Below, piece after piece: positions 1 through 9,667 of a stretch of DNA of 28,071 bases. The DNA comes from Spartobacteria bacterium (GTDB lineage Bacteria > Verrucomicrobiota > Verrucomicrobiia > Chthoniobacterales > UBA10450): NCBI GenBank assembly GCA_021324035.1, contig JAJPJU010000033.1:1-28071 (forward strand), read 5' to 3'. The notes below the pieces were generated by a model. It did no database searches. It saw only the letters and a list, made by a program, of their open reading frames with translations, and was not told the DNA's origin. The translations under genes were made by a program, and so were the position numbers. How positions within the stretch are numbered: position 1 is the stretch's first letter; every line of letters starts with the position of its first letter.

Positions 1-504
1 GCGCTCGAGCACAAGAACCAGCCGGAGTTTCGCCAGCACGATTACATTTCGGCTTACGGTGAGGGCTGGGCGTTATATTGCGAAAAGCTCGGCGCGGAAA
101 TGGGAATGTACGAAACGCCCTACGATCGCTTCGGCATGCTTGGCTATCAGATCTGGCGCGCGGCACGGCTGGTCGTGGACACCGGCGTGCATTCGAAAGG
201 TTGGACTCGTGACCAGGCGCTAAAATACATGCACGATTACACTGCGTTGCCGGAGCACGAGATTGAAACGGAGGTGGATCGCTACATCGCGTGGCCGGGA
301 CAGGCGCTCTCTTATTATATAGGTGAGCTGGCAATTCTGCGGGCCCGCGAAAAAGCGGAAAAGGCACTCGGCCCGAAGTTCAACATTCGCGCATTCCATG
401 ACGCGGTGCTGGAACTTGGTTCGGTGCCACTGCCGGTTCTGACGGCGCGGATCGATCGTTTCATCGCTGAGGGAGGCAAAGGCCCGTATCCGGACATGGA
501 ATAG
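1..504 (+). CDS. DUF885 family protein, C-terminal part (5' end outside window)
   Basis: The reading frame is open from base 1, so only the last 167 codons of a longer gene are present. The fragment has the conserved C-terminal pattern of DUF885 proteins, a gluzincin-like putative peptidase family that is often secreted: an EGWALY block (residues 21-26 of the fragment), then RFG, then RLVVDTGVHSKGW, then a PGQALSYYIGELAIL block, then FHDAVL and a PLPVL segment before the stop. The metal-binding HExxH region would lie upstream and cannot be checked. The internal ATG at 100 is not the true start, because the family match begins before it. The gene converges on the minus-strand TPR operon with a 66-base gap that shows no clear terminator. 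Family assignment is firm; substrate and reaction are unknown. Confidence 0.85.
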   Translation, partial: ALEHKNQPEFRQHDYISAYGEGWALYCEKLGAEMGMYETPYDRFGMLGYQIWRAARLVVDTGVHSKGWTRDQALKYMHDYTALPEHEIETEVDRYIAWPGQALSYYIGELAILRAREKAEKALGPKFNIRAFHDAVLELGSVPLPVLTARIDRFIAEGGKGPYPDME

Positions 505-570
505 GTTTCGAACGACAGATCCGTTTGATCGATCTCCGATTAGTCAGCCGTTTCCGTTAAACGCAAATTA

Positions 571-3500
571 CTATTGATTGCCGACCTTGGCCGCAGTTGC
601 GATATCTTCGGCAACTTTTTTCCGCAAGGTCCGCACTTCTTTTAACGCGCTGTTCAGTCGTTGTGCTTGCTGCTGGACATTACTGAAGAGCTGCGCGGCT
701 TTGTTGTCGGAACTAGACGGCACGGAGTTGGCCAAGCCGTCCATGGTTGCTTTAAAATCGATAAATAGCGGAGCGTTAAGCGAGGAGTCACTTTGCAAAA
801 GGCTTGTCCACGAGTCGATGGCGCTTTCGCGGGCCTTTTGCAATTTATCGTCCTTCGCGGCCACGGTTGGGTTCGTTTCCGAAACGTCCCCACTTTTCGT
901 GGCGCTCGCGACATACCGTTGCCATCTGGCCGCGTCATCTCCAGAAAGCGCCTGCGCGGTTGTAAGGGCTTGGTCGCGGAAACTCTGGGCGGAAGCAGGA
1001 TCAAGTTTCGCCGCGAACCGAGCAATCTCCGCATACAAGCGCGTCTGCCAGAAACCGGCTGGCATGGACGCGACCGCAGCGCCAGCCGAGGCCGGCAAGT
1101 TCGTAGCGCCCGTTTTTGTCTCCACGAAGACACTACCTCGTATCGCGTCAGTAAGAAGCCAGGCCCGGGCGGCCGGATCTTTTAGAGCCATAACGCGCGG
1201 CAACACCTCCGACACATCGCCGTGACCGATGCCATAATTCAATGCCGCTCCCAGGGCGACGGCGCGGAAACCTTCATCTGGCGCAAGATCGACATAGGTA
1301 AGCGCATCATTGAAATGGTTCGCCTTCAAAGCGGAATCGACGGCATGCGAAACCGTTCTGGAACGCAGTAGCGGGTCGGTGATCGATTTCAGTGCGGTTT
1401 GGGTGGCCGCGGGATCTTTTAACGAAGCCGAATAACTAATGGCCGAAAAGGCGCGATCGTGCCAAAACGAATCAGTGATGGTGGCAGCCACGGTTGCAGC
1501 CGCGGCAAAGTCAGGTTTTGCGGTAAGAGCGTCCGACAGCTGGCAGCTAATAAATGGCTCGGAATCAAAATTTGGCGGTGTGCGCTTATCTTGTTTGGAA
1601 GCGGCATGGAAAGTCGTGCGGGCGGCGTCGACGTTGCCCATTTTCGCCTGCTCGACTGCGAGGGCGCGCAGTGCGGCTACCTTTTCATCGTTGCGCTTGA
1701 GTTGCGCGACTAAAGCGCGCGCGCTTTCTACGTTTCCGGCGCGCACCTGCGCCGCGACGATCTCGTTGACCCCACTGTTCGACGACTTCATCCATTTTAT
1801 GGCAAGATCGAGATGACCCGATTCCGCGGCGGCTCGCATTAGCTGCGCTCGATCGGAGTCATAGCGGCATGCGGCAAAGGCAGCATCAGCTCCGCTCAAA
1901 TCCCCTTTGGCCATTTGAATCGCGGTCACAGCCGCCCGCGCACCCGGTCCGTAAATGTCGTTCAGACGCTTAACCTGTTGCGACGCCCATGCGACCTCGC
2001 CGGCCGCAGCCATTTCTTTGATTATTTGGTCGCCGGCGCTGTCCGATTCCGGCCAGAAATGTTCGGCATAGTCTTTGGCCGCGATTAAATTTCCGCCTTT
2101 GACGAAAGCATGAACTACAAAGCGGGTGGCATTGCCGCGCGCCGACTTATCCACGATTTTTTCTTGGGCAGCGCGAGCCGCGACGAAATCGCCACGCTCG
2201 GCAGATGCAGAAGCCAACTCGCCCTGGATGTAATCGGCGGACTTCGCACTCAGTTTGGTCGCGACTGCTTGAGCAGCGGGGATATTTCCTGACGCGGTGA
2301 ACTTGCTCAAGGCCGCTTGTAGGAACGATTCGCGCGCCGGACCGGTGGCCTGTTCCAAGCACTCGCTTGCGTTCAAATCGAGATAACTAACCGCCGATGC
2401 GTCCAAATCTTTCGTCGTCGCCACCGTCATCAGCGCCTCATCCCTCACTTGTCTTAATATGGAAAAAAGCTCGGCATGATTCGCGGCCGCCTCGACCCAT
2501 TGCAATTGACGGACTCGATCTTTGGGATCCGTTAACGTCAGAGCTTCCGAAAAAAAACCGGGCACGCCATCGCGGCCCACCGCGGGGTCGTCCGGGTAAC
2601 CGTACAATTCCCATTCCAAGTTGAGGCGCTTGGTGGGGTCGGCGACAGCGGCGAGCAACGATCGCTTTTGCTGCCAGGCTTGGGCAGGAGCTTTGTAATC
2701 GCCGCCGTCAGCTCGTTGATATCCAATCGAAGCCAGCGCGTTCAGCCGGCTTTGTCCGTCAATAATGGCGTTGGCATTTTTTTCCGCCGTCGCGAAATCT
2801 CCTTCTTTAGCAAGAGCGGTGGCCAGGGCGATCTGCTTGGAAACCCTGTCGCTTCCATCCGGTAACTGCGCGATCGCCTTGGACGCGGAATCGAAATCTA
2901 CCTTCTTGATCGCATCGTCGCATTGCTTTGCGTATTTGCGCACCTGATTTTCATTGAGCCCTTTCGCCCGCTCTGCCGTATCGGGGATCAGGTTTAGAAT
3001 TTTCTCGGCGATGGCGGCGTCTTCGAAACTCGCCGCAATACCTTTGATTTCGGAAACGCTGAGGTCTTTTGCATGCTCTTGAATAAATTTAATGAGAGCG
3101 GCGACATCGGTTTCTTTATGCGTCTGGAACGCCAGGGCCCCCACCGCGATCCGCCATGCTGAAACCAAGTAGCTACGCGCGGAGCTGTCGGGTTTGGCTA
3201 GAGCGCCACGGGCCGCGTCCACTACCTTTCGTAGTGAAGATTCTTCTTTGGCCGTGGCAGCACCGCTTGCCTGGCGGGCGAGCTCGCCTGCGAGTCTGAA
3301 GCGATACAATTCGCTCTCCTGCCGACTTTCCGGCTCTGCCAAGGCGGCTGCCGAAATAGCGATCGCCTGTTGCCGCCAGCGCGCCGCGGCAGCCAGATCC
3401 TTCCGAACGAAAGCGAAGTCCGACAGGTCGGCCTCGATGACGAATTTTTCCTTAGCCCGCTTGGCGGAGGCGAGAAGCGCCTCCGTTTTTTTGATTAGAG

Positions 3501-4665
3501 ATGAAAGCCGCTCCGGATTGTCTTTAACTTCGGCTTGGTAGGTTAAGGAGAAATAAGCATTCGCGCGTCCCGCGAAACCTGGTATTGCATCCGCCATCGC
3601 TTCCGCGCCGATTAAATCACCAGCCTGCGCTTTTTGAGCGCGCAGTTCGTTAAGTTTCCCGGTTACGTACCCGATTAACGAATCCTGATAAGCGTAGCCT
3701 TTTTCATTGAACAACAGCGGCACGATGGCTTTCGCACCCCGCCAGTCATTCACTTCCAAGTGGACCTGCGCCAAAGTGTGAAGCGCATTATTCCGCGACG
3801 ATTTCGCGTTTTGATCTTTCACGGGCATTGCCTTGGTGATTTCGTCTGCGCGTGCGAGATGTTGCAAAACGTGTTCCGAGTCGCCTGCCTTAAATTCCGC
3901 CTTAACGAGTTCGCACAGGGCCAAGCGCGGAAATGTGTCTCCTGATATTTGCGCAAGGGTGGTCCGAGCATCTTCGATGAGCCCTTGCTTGGCCTGTTCG
4001 TTCAGCACACTAAAGAATGCGCTCGAACGGTTGTTCGTCTCAGTGATTTGTCCAGCCAGTCGCTTTGCTTCTTCAAAATGACCTTCTTCGGCCAGGGCAC
4101 CGGCAATGTTACTAATAAAACTCACGTAACTGCTATCGCTGGCAAGTTGTTGGGCGCCTGCCATCGCGGCGCTTACATCACCGGCGTGCGCCTGCAACAC
4201 GGCGATCGATTGCTGTGCGCTGCGCTGTTCATAACTTCCCGCCGCATATTTGTTCGCGAGCGACTTGAGCATGTCGATGATCAGGCCGGTGTTGGCCTCA
4301 GCCTTTAACTCGAGGTTTGGAATTTGGCTGCGAACTGCTGTCGTCTTATCGGTCGGCGGCGAAGTCAGAAGATACGCCTCGAAGCATGCCACCGCGCGCA
4401 ATTCGCGCCCCGGAACTTGCATCTCGGCCAATGCCAGATTGTAAAGGGCGACCGGCGAATGGGGCGCCGCTTTGCGCGCCTCTTCAAAATACCTGATCGC
4501 CAACTTCCATTCTTTCTGACCGGCAGCGCTCAGGCCTTTGCCAAGGGCTTCCTTCGCTGCCGGAGGAAGATCATCCGACTGCTGTTGCGCGTCCGCGGTG
4601 ATCAACAATCCAAGTCCAATCAAAAGATAAAAGAAGGCGCAGAGTACGCGCCGTACCGTTCGCAT
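571..4665 (-). CDS. Very large secreted TPR-repeat protein (1364 aa)
   Basis: The protein starts with a clear signal peptide: arginines at 2, 5 and 6, a hydrophobic core to about residue 24, and an Ala-Asp-Ala region just before a QQQ stretch. A typical TPR block follows at about residues 35-100 (NLALAEMQ, then a second helix pair). The rest is an almost continuous series of degenerate alpha-helical repeats of about 30-35 residues, with recurring phrases such as A-xx-G-D-xxx-A, AKEGDFATAEK, AERGDFVAARAAQEK and VEQAKMGNVDAARTTF. No catalytic motif is visible. A lysine/arginine-rich helical tail follows after about residue 1290. It is the second gene of a minus-strand operon, 11 bases after the 4677-5789 gene. 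The likely role is a periplasmic or surface scaffold for protein interactions; this is inference. The ATG at 4665 gives the signal peptide directly. Confidence 0.8.
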   Translation of the reverse strand: MRTVRRVLCAFFYLLIGLGLLITADAQQQSDDLPPAAKEALGKGLSAAGQKEWKLAIRYFEEARKAAPHSPVALYNLALAEMQVPGRELRAVACFEAYLLTSPPTDKTTAVRSQIPNLELKAEANTGLIIDMLKSLANKYAAGSYEQRSAQQSIAVLQAHAGDVSAAMAGAQQLASDSSYVSFISNIAGALAEEGHFEEAKRLAGQITETNNRSSAFFSVLNEQAKQGLIEDARTTLAQISGDTFPRLALCELVKAEFKAGDSEHVLQHLARADEITKAMPVKDQNAKSSRNNALHTLAQVHLEVNDWRGAKAIVPLLFNEKGYAYQDSLIGYVTGKLNELRAQKAQAGDLIGAEAMADAIPGFAGRANAYFSLTYQAEVKDNPERLSSLIKKTEALLASAKRAKEKFVIEADLSDFAFVRKDLAAAARWRQQAIAISAAALAEPESRQESELYRFRLAGELARQASGAATAKEESSLRKVVDAARGALAKPDSSARSYLVSAWRIAVGALAFQTHKETDVAALIKFIQEHAKDLSVSEIKGIAASFEDAAIAEKILNLIPDTAERAKGLNENQVRKYAKQCDDAIKKVDFDSASKAIAQLPDGSDRVSKQIALATALAKEGDFATAEKNANAIIDGQSRLNALASIGYQRADGGDYKAPAQAWQQKRSLLAAVADPTKRLNLEWELYGYPDDPAVGRDGVPGFFSEALTLTDPKDRVRQLQWVEAAANHAELFSILRQVRDEALMTVATTKDLDASAVSYLDLNASECLEQATGPARESFLQAALSKFTASGNIPAAQAVATKLSAKSADYIQGELASASAERGDFVAARAAQEKIVDKSARGNATRFVVHAFVKGGNLIAAKDYAEHFWPESDSAGDQIIKEMAAAGEVAWASQQVKRLNDIYGPGARAAVTAIQMAKGDLSGADAAFAACRYDSDRAQLMRAAAESGHLDLAIKWMKSSNSGVNEIVAAQVRAGNVESARALVAQLKRNDEKVAALRALAVEQAKMGNVDAARTTFHAASKQDKRTPPNFDSEPFISCQLSDALTAKPDFAAAATVAATITDSFWHDRAFSAISYSASLKDPAATQTALKSITDPLLRSRTVSHAVDSALKANHFNDALTYVDLAPDEGFRAVALGAALNYGIGHGDVSEVLPRVMALKDPAARAWLLTDAIRGSVFVETKTGATNLPASAGAAVASMPAGFWQTRLYAEIARFAAKLDPASAQSFRDQALTTAQALSGDDAARWQRYVASATKSGDVSETNPTVAAKDDKLQKARESAIDSWTSLLQSDSSLNAPLFIDFKATMDGLANSVPSSSDNKAAQLFSNVQQQAQRLNSALKEVRTLRKKVAEDIATAAKVGNQ

Positions 4666-4676
4666 AATGCAATGGT

Positions 4677-5789
4677 TCAGTTGTGCGGTCCGGCGGAGTT
4701 TTGCGAAGATAAACCCGTAGCGGGTGACGCCGCCGCAGCCGGTTGAGGCTTGGATGCAGCGGAATTCGGCTGATTCGCATAAGCAATCGCATCTTCCTGA
4801 ATTTTTTTGAGCATCAAATCGTCGAACGCTGGACTTTCAAAGATGGCCTTCGCCAACTCCTGAGTTTCCTTCTCCTGATCCAACGGATTGACCAGCTTCG
4901 GTTGGTTGGCCGGACGTTGCTCGCCGGGCCACGCGGTTTTCGGCTTTGTCGGCGGCGGTATCAACAACTCTATGTCCTGATCTTGCGGCAGCTGCACATT
5001 CGGACCGGGTGGGGGCGGCGCGTTCTTGCGAAAACCAGCGGGCTGGGCGGACGCGGTATTTTTCATCGCCGACGGATCGACACTTGTTTTGGTTGTGCCA
5101 CGTAGATCGACGACGTTCGGATCCTGCCAGGCGGCAGATTGAGATTGGGCAACGCCGCTGTTCGTTTGATCGCCGATCCCCTTTGATTGCGGTGTCGTGG
5201 TTTCGGCCGGCATAAAATCAAGTGTCGCAGCACCGGCGCTCGCCACGGGAGTGGAACCAGCGTTGTGACCGTCGAAGTCTGGCATGGCAGCGGTCAACTG
5301 CTGAAGCGTCGCGCTCATTTGCGATGCCATGTTGCTGTCTTCCTGCTTGCGCGTTTCCTGCCAACGCTCTTGCTGGAGTTGTTCCGTCGCCTTAGCGAGG
5401 TTGCTTTGAATTACTTTGTCGCCGGGAGATTTGGCGAGAGCCTGGCGAAATTGTTCGACCGCCGATCCCCATTCGTGCCGCTTCCAAAAAGAAAGGCCGG
5501 CGTCGTTCGCTGCGTGCGCCTGACGAAGGGTGGCCTGGCGTTGTGCCTCACGCGCCGCTGCTTCCTGAGCCGCCTGTTGGGCTGCTTGTTGCGCTGCAAT
5601 CTGTTCGGCCGTCGGACCGGAATAAACGGGAGCGCTGGGTTGAGCGGCGCCTTGATTGCCCAAAACCATATCGCGCTGCCAACCCGCTCGTGCCGGAACT
5701 GTCCAGGCCAGCAACAGACATACGAACGGCAGGCCAAACAAAATTGCCTGCGACGCTTTGAGCGCAAACAGTGAGAACGAGCGGCTCAT
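4677..5789 (-). CDS. Secreted proline/glutamine-rich protein with a short TPR segment
   Basis: The 370-residue product, counted from the ATG at 5789, has an N-terminal signal peptide: hydrophobic core from about residue 10 to 32 with VPARA just before a probable cleavage site. A TTG one codon earlier is also open but less likely. Residues about 62-90 form an Ala/Gln-rich helix built on AAQQAAQ units. A TPR-like pair follows at about 95-130 (FWKRHEWGSAVEQF, then ALAKSPGDKVIQSNLAKA). The C-terminal two thirds is low complexity, with a run of prolines near residue 250 and a short helical segment (FESPAFDDLM) near 320. No enzyme motif is present. It is the first gene of the two-gene minus-strand operon and shares a 140-base divergent intergenic region with the DUF2911 gene. 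I do not recognise a named family. Confidence 0.75.
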   Translation of the reverse strand: MSRSFSLFALKASQAILFGLPFVCLLLAWTVPARAGWQRDMVLGNQGAAQPSAPVYSGPTAEQIAAQQAAQQAAQEAAAREAQRQATLRQAHAANDAGLSFWKRHEWGSAVEQFRQALAKSPGDKVIQSNLAKATEQLQQERWQETRKQEDSNMASQMSATLQQLTAAMPDFDGHNAGSTPVASAGAATLDFMPAETTTPQSKGIGDQTNSGVAQSQSAAWQDPNVVDLRGTTKTSVDPSAMKNTASAQPAGFRKNAPPPPGPNVQLPQDQDIELLIPPPTKPKTAWPGEQRPANQPKLVNPLDQEKETQELAKAIFESPAFDDLMLKKIQEDAIAYANQPNSAASKPQPAAAASPATGLSSQNSAGPHN

Positions 5790-5929
5790 CAAACTGCAAT
5801 GTAGCAGATGGAAAGCCGTTCACGAATTTAACTCCTATTATTGGATGCCCACCGCCAGCCGGGAATCGACTGCGGTAATTATCTAGTGGCAGCGGCCGAA
5901 ATTTTGCGGATGTTCATTGCCTTCGCCTT
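5790..5929. promoter_or_regulatory. Divergent intergenic region between TPR operon and DUF2911 gene
   Basis: These 140 bases separate two genes transcribed away from each other and must carry both promoters. I could not assign convincing -35/-10 boxes or a palindromic operator by eye. Confidence 0.4.
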
Positions 5930-6997
5930 ATGAAACTAACTCGTCTCAAGCTGGTTAACTTGTCTCTCACACTTTTTGCCGTTGCCTGGACTGCTCGCGC
6001 GCAGAACGATCTCAATCTTCCCGACGCCAGCCAGGCTGCCGAAATCAAACAACGGATCGCGCTGACCGATGTGACCATTAATTATCACCGCCCACTCGTG
6101 AAAGGCCGCCAAATCTGGGGCGGACTTGTGCCCTACGGAAAGGTTTGGAGAGTCGGCGCGAACGAGAACACAACTTTTGAGGTCAGCGATCCGGTGACAG
6201 TTGAAGGTCAGCCGTTGCCGAAAGGCGTTTACGGTTTGCACGCAATTCCAACTGCCGACAGCTGGACGATAATTTTTTCGAAAACTACCACGGGGTGGGG
6301 CAGCTACAGCTACAATCAGTCTGAAGATGCGTTGCGAGTCACGGTGAAGCAGCGTCAACTCCAACAAAGCGAAGAAGCTCTCGAGTACGAATTTGAGGAC
6401 CTGCAGCCGACTTCGGCCACAGTCACGCTGAAATGGGAAAAGCTGGCCGTTCCATTCAAAATCGCAGTCACCGATCAAACCACTTTGGAGAATATTCGCG
6501 CGCAGATGAAAGGGCGCGGTCAGTTCACCTGGCAAGCTCCCGATGAAGCAGCGCAGTTTTGTCTAAGCCACAACCTTGACTTGGAACAGGGATTAAAGTG
6601 GGCCGACATGTCCATCGCCAATGAGGAGCGTTTCGATAATCTCAGCACCAAAACAGACCTGCTGCGAGCGCTCCATAGAGATGATGAGGCCAACAAGACC
6701 TGGACCAAGGCGATGGAGAAAGCGACCGCCGTGCAGCTCTACTCTTATGGTCGCCGTCAGCAGAATGCCAAGAAAGCCGATCAGGGCCTCGAGATCATGA
6801 AGGAAGTCGCGAAACGTTATCCGCAAGATGTCTACGGTCATCTGGCCCAGGCGCGCGTTAAATCGGCAGCGGGAGATTTCCCGGGCGCGGTCGATGAAAT
6901 GAAAAAGGCGCAAGCGGCGGCAACTTCGGATGCGCAGAAGAGCAGCTTGCAGCCATTAATCGACCGATTACAAGCGAAACAGGACATTAACAAATAG
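5930..6997 (+). CDS. DUF2911 domain protein with C-terminal TPR-like helices
   Basis: A signal peptide (residues 1-24, ending in WTARAQ) is followed by a DUF2911 domain at about 30-180. Its signature pieces are visible: ITLTDVTI-like strand, NYHRPLVKGRQIWGGLVPYG, VWRVGANENTTFEV, LPKGVYGLHAIP, and WTIIFSKTTTGWGS. Proteins with this domain are common secreted proteins in Bacteroidota, Acidobacteriota and Verrucomicrobiota and have no established reaction. The remaining 170 residues are helical with TPR-like spacing (EIMKEVAKRYPQDVYGHLAQARVKSAAGDFPGAVDEM), a frequent arrangement for this family. The 156 bases between its stop and the deacetylase gene contain no clear terminator, so cotranscription with the next operon is possible but not shown. 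Family call is secure; function unknown. Confidence 0.88.
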   Translation: MKLTRLKLVNLSLTLFAVAWTARAQNDLNLPDASQAAEIKQRIALTDVTINYHRPLVKGRQIWGGLVPYGKVWRVGANENTTFEVSDPVTVEGQPLPKGVYGLHAIPTADSWTIIFSKTTTGWGSYSYNQSEDALRVTVKQRQLQQSEEALEYEFEDLQPTSATVTLKWEKLAVPFKIAVTDQTTLENIRAQMKGRGQFTWQAPDEAAQFCLSHNLDLEQGLKWADMSIANEERFDNLSTKTDLLRALHRDDEANKTWTKAMEKATAVQLYSYGRRQQNAKKADQGLEIMKEVAKRYPQDVYGHLAQARVKSAAGDFPGAVDEMKKAQAAATSDAQKSSLQPLIDRLQAKQDINK

Positions 6998-7153
6998 CCG
7001 GCTTCGATCGTTGCGCGCGAAGGGTGAAGGGATGCGATCAGAAGCGAGCCGTTCGAATCCAGGAGTCCAAAGTCGCGCCACCGTGTTAGCGCAGCATTGG
7101 TATGTCTTCGCTGGACGATTCCGGTCGCGCGCCAATTTTTCAACGGTGAAACG

Positions 7154-9667
7154 GTGAAACAATTTCGACCGCGCATTGCGCACTGCATCATGGCTGCGGG
7201 TGCGATTTTTTCCTGCGCAGCTGACGCCGGCGCGGTCCCGCCGCCGCTTTTTCCAGATTCAATGAACGCGAGCGAGATTCAACTTCGGCTCCAAAAACTG
7301 AATGTGCTTGGCCGCGTTCTTTATCTCGCAGCGCATCCGGATGACGAAAACACCACCTTGATTTCGCTTTGGGCTAACGGATCGCTTTATGATGCCGGTT
7401 ATCTTTCAGTCACCCGCGGTGATGGCGGGCAAAATCTTCTCGGCTCCGAGCTGCGCGAAAAACTGGGCGTAATCAGAACGCAGGAACTGCTCGCGGCGCG
7501 GCGGATCGATCATGGACAACAATTTTTTACCCGTGCAGTCGACTTTGGATTTTCGAAAAACCCTGAGGAAACACTCCGATTTTGGGATCACGACAAAATA
7601 CTCTCGGACGTTGTCTGGGTGATTCGGCGTTTTCGGCCGGACATTGTCGTAACTCGTTTTAGTCCGGAAGACAGACTCACCCATGGCCATCACACGGCCT
7701 CGGCGATCTTGGCAACCGAAGCGTTCCCGGCAGCCGGCGATTCAAAGAAGTTTTTCAATCAACTTACTCTGGTTAAACCATGGCAGCCCAACCGGCTGGT
7801 TTGGAATACGTCTCCATTTTTCTTCACTAATCGCAAGCTTCCATTCGATCCGACTGGCCTAACGACTATGGAGGCAGGCGGCTATAACGCGCTTCTCGGC
7901 AAGGCCTACACCGAGTTGGCCGCCGCCAGTGTGAGCATGAATAAGAGCCAGGGTGTGGGCAGCCCGGCCAGGAGAGGCCAGCGCACGGAGTATTTTAAGT
8001 GGCTCGCCGGCGAGCCAATGAACGGCGGACTGTTCGATGGGGTCGACACAACCTGGAAGCGGGTGGCGAATTCGGAGACGATCGCGACTAAGATTTCAAA
8101 AGTGATCGCGGATTTTCGCCCAAGTGATCCGTCCGCGTCCGTTCCAGGACTTCTCGATGTTCGCGACGAATTGGATCGAATCAAAGAAGATGACTGGGTG
8201 CCGCAGAAGAAAGCGGAAGTCGATCAAATCATTGCCGCTTGCCTTGGACTGCATCTTGAAGCTTCTACCGAAACGCCGGTTGTAAGTCCCGGCCAGGAGT
8301 TGCCCGTGAAGATCGAAGCAATTAACCGCTCAAATGTTGCGGTGAACTGGATTTCTTATCGGATGGCATCGGCTCAGGCTACGTCGGTCGGTGAACCGCT
8401 CGCGACCGACAAGCTGGTGACAAAAGAATTTAAAACCCCGGTTTCCGGAGAGACAAAATATTCGCAGCCGTACTGGCTTCGTCAGCCTGCAACCGTGGGA
8501 ACGTTCACCGTCGAAGATCAGGATTTGATCGGAAGGCCGATCAATCCGCCGCATTTCCCGACAGAAATCACAGTCAAGATTGCCGATCGCGAAATCACTT
8601 ACACTCTGGATACGAAATACAAGACGGTCGACCCCATCGCAGGCGAAGTCCGCGATGACATCGTGATCGCGCCTCCGGTCTTCGCCAATTTTGTCGATCC
8701 GATTTTGATCTTTCCAAACCCGGGAGCAAAAAAAGTCAGAGTCCGCGTGTTGGCATCGGACGGTCCGGTAAAAGGCGATGTTCATCTGTCTGCGCCCGAT
8801 GGCTGGTCTGTTTCCCCAAACTCTGTGGCGGTGGACCTGAAAAATGCGAATGCGGAAAAGGATCTCGAGTTCTCGGTTCGGCCGCCAACCAGTATGGGCG
8901 AGGGAACTTTGAAGGCCATCGTCACAAGCGATGGCCAAAGTTTTTCGTTCGCCCGGGAACGAATCGCTTATCCGCACATTGGGGTTCATATCTTGATGCC
9001 GCCAGCGGAGGCCAAACTCGTTAGGGCAGACGTCCGGACAAACGGTCATGTGATCGGCTATATTCCCGGAGCGGGAGATGATATCCCGGCGGCGCTCCAA
9101 CAAATTGGTTACACCGTGAAACAGCTGGGCGAAGGAGATCTGGCGCCCGAAAACCTTCGCCAATTTAGCGCGATCGTTCTCGGCGTCCGCATTTTCAATT
9201 CCCAGGACCGGATCCCGACCTGGTTGCCCGAGCTGGTGAATTACGCGAAAGGCGGCGGCGTGGTTGTCGTGCAGTACAACACGACAGCGGATCTTAAATC
9301 GAAGGATTTCGGACCTTATCCGCTCGAGCTTTCGCGCGATCGCGTGACCGACGAAACGGCCGAGGTCAAAATGCTCGCGCCGGATCATCCGGTCCTGAAT
9401 ACGCCGAACAAAATTAGTGCGCGCGATTTCGAAGGATGGGTCCAGGAGCGCGGTCTTTATTTTCCGGACAAATGGGATCCGGCCTGGGTTCCGATTTTGT
9501 CGAGCCACGATCCGAGCGAGAAACCACTCGATGGCGGTTTGTTGGTCGCAAAAGTTGATAAGGGATATTTTATCTACACGGGGTACTCCTGGTTTCGGCA
9601 GCTTCCGGCGGGCGCTCCCGGAGCTTACCGGATCTTCGCCAACATGGTTTCGTTAGGCGGAAAATGA
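7154..9667 (+). CDS. Secreted PIG-L/LmbE-family deacetylase with C-terminal ThuA/GATase-like domain
   Basis: PIG-L/LmbE enzymes are zinc-dependent N-deacetylases, usually acting on N-acetylglucosamine groups; BshB and MshB belong to this fold. The zinc-binding AHPDDE motif is at residues 60-65, a TRGDGGQN block follows near 87-94, and the second zinc motif HGHH is at 177-180, so the active site looks intact. Residues of about 390-600 look beta-rich (NEW3-like), and 640-837 resemble a ThuA/glutamine-amidotransferase-like Rossmann domain ending in GYSWFRQLPAGAPGAY. I chose the GTG at 7154 (837 aa) because it gives a signal peptide with basic N-terminus and cleavage near ADAGA; the in-frame TTG at 7097 gives no sensible leader and an ATG at 7190 is a weaker option. 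Its stop overlaps the next gene as ATGA. An exported location argues against a simple cytosolic BshB role. Confidence 0.85.
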   Translation: MKQFRPRIAHCIMAAGAIFSCAADAGAVPPPLFPDSMNASEIQLRLQKLNVLGRVLYLAAHPDDENTTLISLWANGSLYDAGYLSVTRGDGGQNLLGSELREKLGVIRTQELLAARRIDHGQQFFTRAVDFGFSKNPEETLRFWDHDKILSDVVWVIRRFRPDIVVTRFSPEDRLTHGHHTASAILATEAFPAAGDSKKFFNQLTLVKPWQPNRLVWNTSPFFFTNRKLPFDPTGLTTMEAGGYNALLGKAYTELAAASVSMNKSQGVGSPARRGQRTEYFKWLAGEPMNGGLFDGVDTTWKRVANSETIATKISKVIADFRPSDPSASVPGLLDVRDELDRIKEDDWVPQKKAEVDQIIAACLGLHLEASTETPVVSPGQELPVKIEAINRSNVAVNWISYRMASAQATSVGEPLATDKLVTKEFKTPVSGETKYSQPYWLRQPATVGTFTVEDQDLIGRPINPPHFPTEITVKIADREITYTLDTKYKTVDPIAGEVRDDIVIAPPVFANFVDPILIFPNPGAKKVRVRVLASDGPVKGDVHLSAPDGWSVSPNSVAVDLKNANAEKDLEFSVRPPTSMGEGTLKAIVTSDGQSFSFARERIAYPHIGVHILMPPAEAKLVRADVRTNGHVIGYIPGAGDDIPAALQQIGYTVKQLGEGDLAPENLRQFSAIVLGVRIFNSQDRIPTWLPELVNYAKGGGVVVVQYNTTADLKSKDFGPYPLELSRDRVTDETAEVKMLAPDHPVLNTPNKISARDFEGWVQERGLYFPDKWDPAWVPILSSHDPSEKPLDGGLLVAKVDKGYFIYTGYSWFRQLPAGAPGAYRIFANMVSLGGK

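Noticed and set aside
7048..7085. A tRNA-like T-loop (GTTCGAATCC) followed after some bases by GCGCCA
   Set aside because: The flanking bases do not form the five-base-pair T stem, and no anticodon arm, D arm or acceptor stem can be built upstream.
7097..7153. Upstream TTG start for the deacetylase
   Set aside because: It adds 19 residues without leader features, whereas the GTG at 7154 places a basic residue cluster and hydrophobic core at the N-terminus.
8330..9508. A 392-codon open frame on the minus strand inside the deacetylase gene
   Set aside because: It lies wholly antisense to a well-supported enzyme, and its product has no recognisable domain and an Arg/Asp-rich composition typical of antisense translation in GC-rich genes.
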